DNA of 64,000 nt, taken from assembly GCF_001280015.1 (NCBI RefSeq), contig NZ_LGDV01000096.1:62001-126000 (forward strand), read 5' to 3'. Origin of the DNA: Streptomyces sp. MMG1121 (GTDB lineage Bacteria > Actinomycetota > Actinomycetes > Streptomycetales > Streptomycetaceae). The notes under the pieces were generated by a model. The model was given only the letters and a program-made list of their open reading frames with translations, was not told the DNA's origin and searched no databases. Below are positions 61,528 through 64,000 of the stretch, piece by piece. The translations under genes were made by a program, and so were the position numbers. Within the stretch, counting starts at the first letter, position 1. Each line of letters starts with the position of its first letter.

Positions 61528-61914
61528 ATGAGTTCCGCCCGCCCCGCCGGTCTACCGAACGTGGAGGCCAAGGAACCCGCCGTGCTCGTGCTGCCCGGCC
61601 CTGTCAGCCGTGACCAGGTGCCAGGGCTGTGCGACGACCTGCGGGCGCTGCTGGCGGCAACCGGTGCCCCGGTCGTCGTATGCGATGCGGGCGGGCTCGG
61701 GCCGCCGGGGCTCGCCGTCGTCGACCTGCTGGCGCGGCTGGAGCTGACCGCCCGCCGGGCCGGCGGGCGGATACGGCTGCGGGATCCCGACCCGGCGCTA
61801 CACGCCCTCCTCGACCTCGTCGGACTCCGCTTCCAGGTGCAGGGGCAGGCCGAAGAGGGGGAACCAGCGCTCGGTGTCGAGGAAGCAGTGGAAACCGGTG
61901 ATCCGGCCCTCTGA
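61528..61914 (+). CDS. STAS-domain protein
   Basis: A 128-residue protein. About residues 17-95 form a STAS domain (AVLVLPGPVSRDQVPGLCDD, VVVCDAGGLGPPGLAVVDLL, GGRIRLRDPDPALHALLDLV). The phosphorylatable serine of anti-anti-sigma factors is not evident; Gly-Pro-Pro occupies the site. Its last 117 bp overlap, antisense, the 3' end of the sigma factor gene, so the tail may be shaped by that gene. Convergent placement with a sigma factor is suggestive, but ECF sigma factors are not normally controlled by STAS proteins. Confidence 0.65.
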   Translation: MSSARPAGLPNVEAKEPAVLVLPGPVSRDQVPGLCDDLRALLAATGAPVVVCDAGGLGPPGLAVVDLLARLELTARRAGGRIRLRDPDPALHALLDLVGLRFQVQGQAEEGEPALGVEEAVETGDPAL

Positions 61915-62811
61915 GATCTCCAGGATCTGCACCGCCCAGGGGCTGAACCCGCCCTTCTCCGCGTCCGGCTTGTAGTGCGCGAAGGCCGGCAGGCCGTTGG
62001 CCTGCAACGGCAGCAGACGGGAGCAGGCGCAGGAGGCGCCGAGGGTGGTCATGAAGCCGGTGATGTCCGCCGTACCGCGCAGCCACAGGTCGAACGGCGG
62101 CATCGTCATGATGGCGTCCTCGTGCAGCAGCGCGGTCAGGGCCGTCATGTCGTAGCCCTCGAAGGCCTTGACGTACCGCTCCAGGAGCTTTTGCTGCTCC
62201 TCGTCCAGCGGGTCGGACACCGCGCCCGCCGGGCCCTGGCCGTCCCGCTCGGCGAGTGTCGCGCGGGCCCGCTGGAGTGCGCTGTTGACCGAGGCGACCG
62301 TGGTGCCCAGCAACTCGGCGACCTCGCTCGCCTTCCAGGCCAGCACCTCGCGCAGGATCAGCACCGCCCGCTGCTTGGGCGGCAGTTGCTGCAGCGCCGC
62401 CATGAACGCGAGCCGGACGGACTCCCTGGCGACGGCCGCCTCCGCCGGGTCCTGCACCTCCGGCAGTACGCGCGCGTCCGGCATCGGCTCCAGCCAGGTG
62501 TTCTCCGGGCGGGGGGAGAGCGCCGCCCGGGCCAGCGGGGTCGACTCCGTCAGGTCCATCGGCCTCGCCCGTTTGCTGCCCGCCGTCAGCATGTCCAGGC
62601 ACACGTTCGTCGCGATCCGGTACAGCCACGAGCGCAGGGACGAGCGGCCCTCGAACTTCTCGTAGCTCCGCCAGGCCCGCACCAGCGTGTCCTGCACCGC
62701 GTCCTCGGCCTCGAAGGAGGAGCCGAGCATGCGATAGCAGTACCCCGTCAGCTCGGTCCGGTGCTTCTCCAGTGCGACGTCGAGATCCGCCGTCGCCGTG
62801 TTGTCGCCCAT
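61798..62811 (-). CDS. ECF sigma factor with C-terminal SnoaL-like domain (SigG/ECF56-type)
   Basis: A 337-residue protein. Region 2 is LTGYCYRMLGSSFEAEDAVQ, DTLVRAWRSYEKFEGRSSLR and SWLYRIATNVCLDML. Region 4 is LQQLPPKQRAVLILREVLAW and KASEVAELLGTTVASVNSAL. From about residue 215 an NTF2/SnoaL-like domain follows (LDEEQQKLLERYVKAFEGYD, LTALLHEDAIMTMPPFDLWL). In such sigma groups this extension replaces a separate anti-sigma factor. No ligand for the domain is known. Its 3' end is overlapped by the convergent STAS gene. Confidence 0.87.
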   Translation of the reverse strand: MGDNTATADLDVALEKHRTELTGYCYRMLGSSFEAEDAVQDTLVRAWRSYEKFEGRSSLRSWLYRIATNVCLDMLTAGSKRARPMDLTESTPLARAALSPRPENTWLEPMPDARVLPEVQDPAEAAVARESVRLAFMAALQQLPPKQRAVLILREVLAWKASEVAELLGTTVASVNSALQRARATLAERDGQGPAGAVSDPLDEEQQKLLERYVKAFEGYDMTALTALLHEDAIMTMPPFDLWLRGTADITGFMTTLGASCACSRLLPLQANGLPAFAHYKPDAEKGGFSPWAVQILEISEGRITGFHCFLDTERWFPLFGLPLHLEAESDEVEEGV

Positions 62812-62929
62812 CGTCCACCCACCCCTGTGGCCGTCCCTGTGGCGCTCCGTCGCGCCCCAGCACTTCGGAAGCTACCGCAGCCCACTGACAATGGCTCCCC
62901 GAGTCCGAAAAAGCCCAGCTCAGCCCGGC

Positions 62930-64000
62930 TCAGACCAATTGCTTCACGGACATGAGCAGATGCCGGTGAACGCTCTTCGCGGTGCCCGGTCCGCCCGGGC
63001 CGAGCAGTACCCGCTGGCCCGCTCTCAGCAGCTCCAGGCGCAGTTCAGGGCCCTCGAAGGAGTTCAGCGCGTCGAGCAGATAGGCCGGGTTGAAGGCCAC
63101 CGAGGCCTCCTCGGCCCCGCGCAGCACGGCCGGCAGCCGCTGCGCCGCCACGTCGTCGCCGTACCCGGCCCGCACCAGCAGCGAGCCCTCGGCGGCCGAG
63201 AAGTCCAGCCGCACCGGGCTGTTCCCGTCCGCCACCACGGCCACCCGCCGCACGGCCTCCGCCAGCGCCGCGCACTCCGCCCCGGCCACGGCCGCCCCGG
63301 TCAGCTCGAACAGCGACCCGTACCCCGGCAGTCGCCCCTCCAGCCGGTGCAGCACCGCCCGTGTGCCCCCGCCCTCGAACCCGACGGCCCCGGCGCTCTC
63401 CGCCCCGGCCGGGTCCAGCAGGATCCGCAGCACCCCGCACCGCCCCAGCGCCCGCGCCACCTCCAGCAGCCGCCGCGCGGGCAGCAGCACCTCCACGGCC
63501 CGACCGCCCGGCCCGGCCGGCTGCCACCCGAGCCCGCGCACGGCGTACCGGTACCGGTCGCACGCCGACAGGGTCATCTCCTCGCCGTCGAGCCGCAGTT
63601 GGACCCCGGTGAGCACCGGCAGCGTGTCGTCGCGGCCGGCCGCCACCGCCACCTGCCCGACCGCCGTCGCGAACGCGGCCGCGTCCACCTCGCCGTACAC
63701 CGCCGGGGCCGCGGGCGGCGCCGGATACTCCTCGTACGGCAGCGTCGACAGCCCGAAGCGCGTACCGCCCGCCTCCACCGTGAACCTGTTGCCCTCCAGC
63801 GCGCAGCCGACCGTGCCGTCGGGCAGCACCCGGCAGATGTCCAGCAGCCGCCGCCCGAGGACCAGCGCCCGGCCGTCCGCCACCACCTCGGCATCGGTCT
63901 CGGCCCGGGCCGCCGTCTCGAAGTCGGACCCCGACACCGAAAGGCGCCCCGCCCGCGCGGTCAGCACCAGCCCGCCCAGCACCGGCACCGGCGTCCGCGC
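62930..64000 (-). CDS. DNA polymerase III beta-subunit (sliding clamp) paralogue, N-terminus cut by window edge
   Basis: At least 356 residues are visible; the start lies beyond the right edge. The frame begins at the first beta-clamp domain (PVPVLGGLVLTARAGRLSVS), as in DnaN after ~20 residues. It contains the second-domain landmark LTLSACDRYRYAVRGLGW-like segment and the C-terminal HRHLLMSVKQLV, matching the clamp ending YLLMPVRL. The replication gene cluster (dnaA, recF) is not adjacent, so this is an extra clamp rather than the housekeeping dnaN. Composition is exceptionally rich in Ala, Gly, Leu and Arg. It sits upstream of the SnoaL-type sigma gene on the same strand. Confidence 0.75.
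   Translation of the reverse strand, partial: ARTPVPVLGGLVLTARAGRLSVSGSDFETAARAETDAEVVADGRALVLGRRLLDICRVLPDGTVGCALEGNRFTVEAGGTRFGLSTLPYEEYPAPPAAPAVYGEVDAAAFATAVGQVAVAAGRDDTLPVLTGVQLRLDGEEMTLSACDRYRYAVRGLGWQPAGPGGRAVEVLLPARRLLEVARALGRCGVLRILLDPAGAESAGAVGFEGGGTRAVLHRLEGRLPGYGSLFELTGAAVAGAECAALAEAVRRVAVVADGNSPVRLDFSAAEGSLLVRAGYGDDVAAQRLPAVLRGAEEASVAFNPAYLLDALNSFEGPELRLELLRAGQRVLLGPGGPGTAKSVHRHLLMSVKQLV

Overview
The window is a contiguous piece of a Streptomyces chromosome. GC content is very high with strong third-position bias, GTG starts are common, start/stop overlaps (ATGA, GTGA, TGATG) are frequent, and -10 boxes resemble TAGGCT. Gene content and order (bet genes, glyA-trpS, sdhCDAB, nonulosonate cluster, BMP-type nucleoside operon) match the core of the chromosome in relatives of S. 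coelicolor. I see no insertion sequence, prophage, CRISPR array, rRNA or tRNA. Most of the DNA is core-like; accessory character is concentrated in the cell-wall glycopolymer cluster (about 43-51.5 kb).

Layout. 1-7.5 kb: a MarR-type regulator cut by the left edge, then a choline-to-glycine-betaine operon (aldehyde dehydrogenase, choline dehydrogenase, ABC ATPase, double permease, binding lipoprotein). 7.5-11.5 kb: an operon of a PEP-mutase-like protein and two tandem AhpD-like proteins, divergent from a MocR-type regulator, then a DMT transporter. 11.6-13.2 kb: a small lipoprotein paired with a glutathionylspermidine-synthase-like ATP-grasp enzyme. 13.2-17.2 kb: ornithine aminotransferase, and glyA behind a ZTP (pfl) riboswitch, then trpS. 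17.4-24.1 kb: a 2H phosphoesterase, a DprE1/DprE2-like pair, a BrkB-type membrane protein, a D,D-carboxypeptidase, a small membrane protein and a secreted M1 peptidase. 24.3-27.1 kb: an orphan solute-binding protein, a TetR regulator and a VOC protein. 27.2-30.6 kb: sdhCDAB with a strong terminator.

30.8-38.5 kb: an OHCU-decarboxylase-like protein, a GH20 hexosaminidase, two uncharacterised proteins, two paralogous ECF sigma factors each followed by a candidate partner protein, and an L,D-transpeptidase lipoprotein. 38.6-43 kb: a stand-alone methylmalonyl-CoA-mutase large subunit, a LeuE-type exporter, and a TetR/FAD-monooxygenase divergon with two perfect operators. 43-51.5 kb: two divergent operons for an acidic nonulosonic-acid wall polymer: acyltransferase, polysialyltransferase-like protein and GT2 on the minus strand; DUF6716 protein, CMP-nonulosonate synthetase fused to a HAD phosphatase, NeuB-type synthase and a GT52-like protein on the plus strand. 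The best-known counterpart is the teichulosonic acid (poly-Kdn) region of S. coelicolor.

51.7-60.3 kb: an M20 amidohydrolase, then a nucleoside uptake and salvage operon (BMP lipoprotein, ATPase, two permeases, cytidine deaminase, thymidine phosphorylase). The ATPase appears to start at an AUC codon. 60.4-64 kb: an AEC transporter, a STAS protein overlapping an ECF sigma factor with a SnoaL-like tail, and a DnaN-like sliding-clamp paralogue cut by the right edge.

The items most worth following up are the lipoprotein/ATP-grasp pair, the AUC start, the riboswitch, the nonulosonate cluster with its truncated synthase and fused phosphatase, the DprE1 homologue with a natural Cys-to-Ala change, and the duplicated sigma modules.
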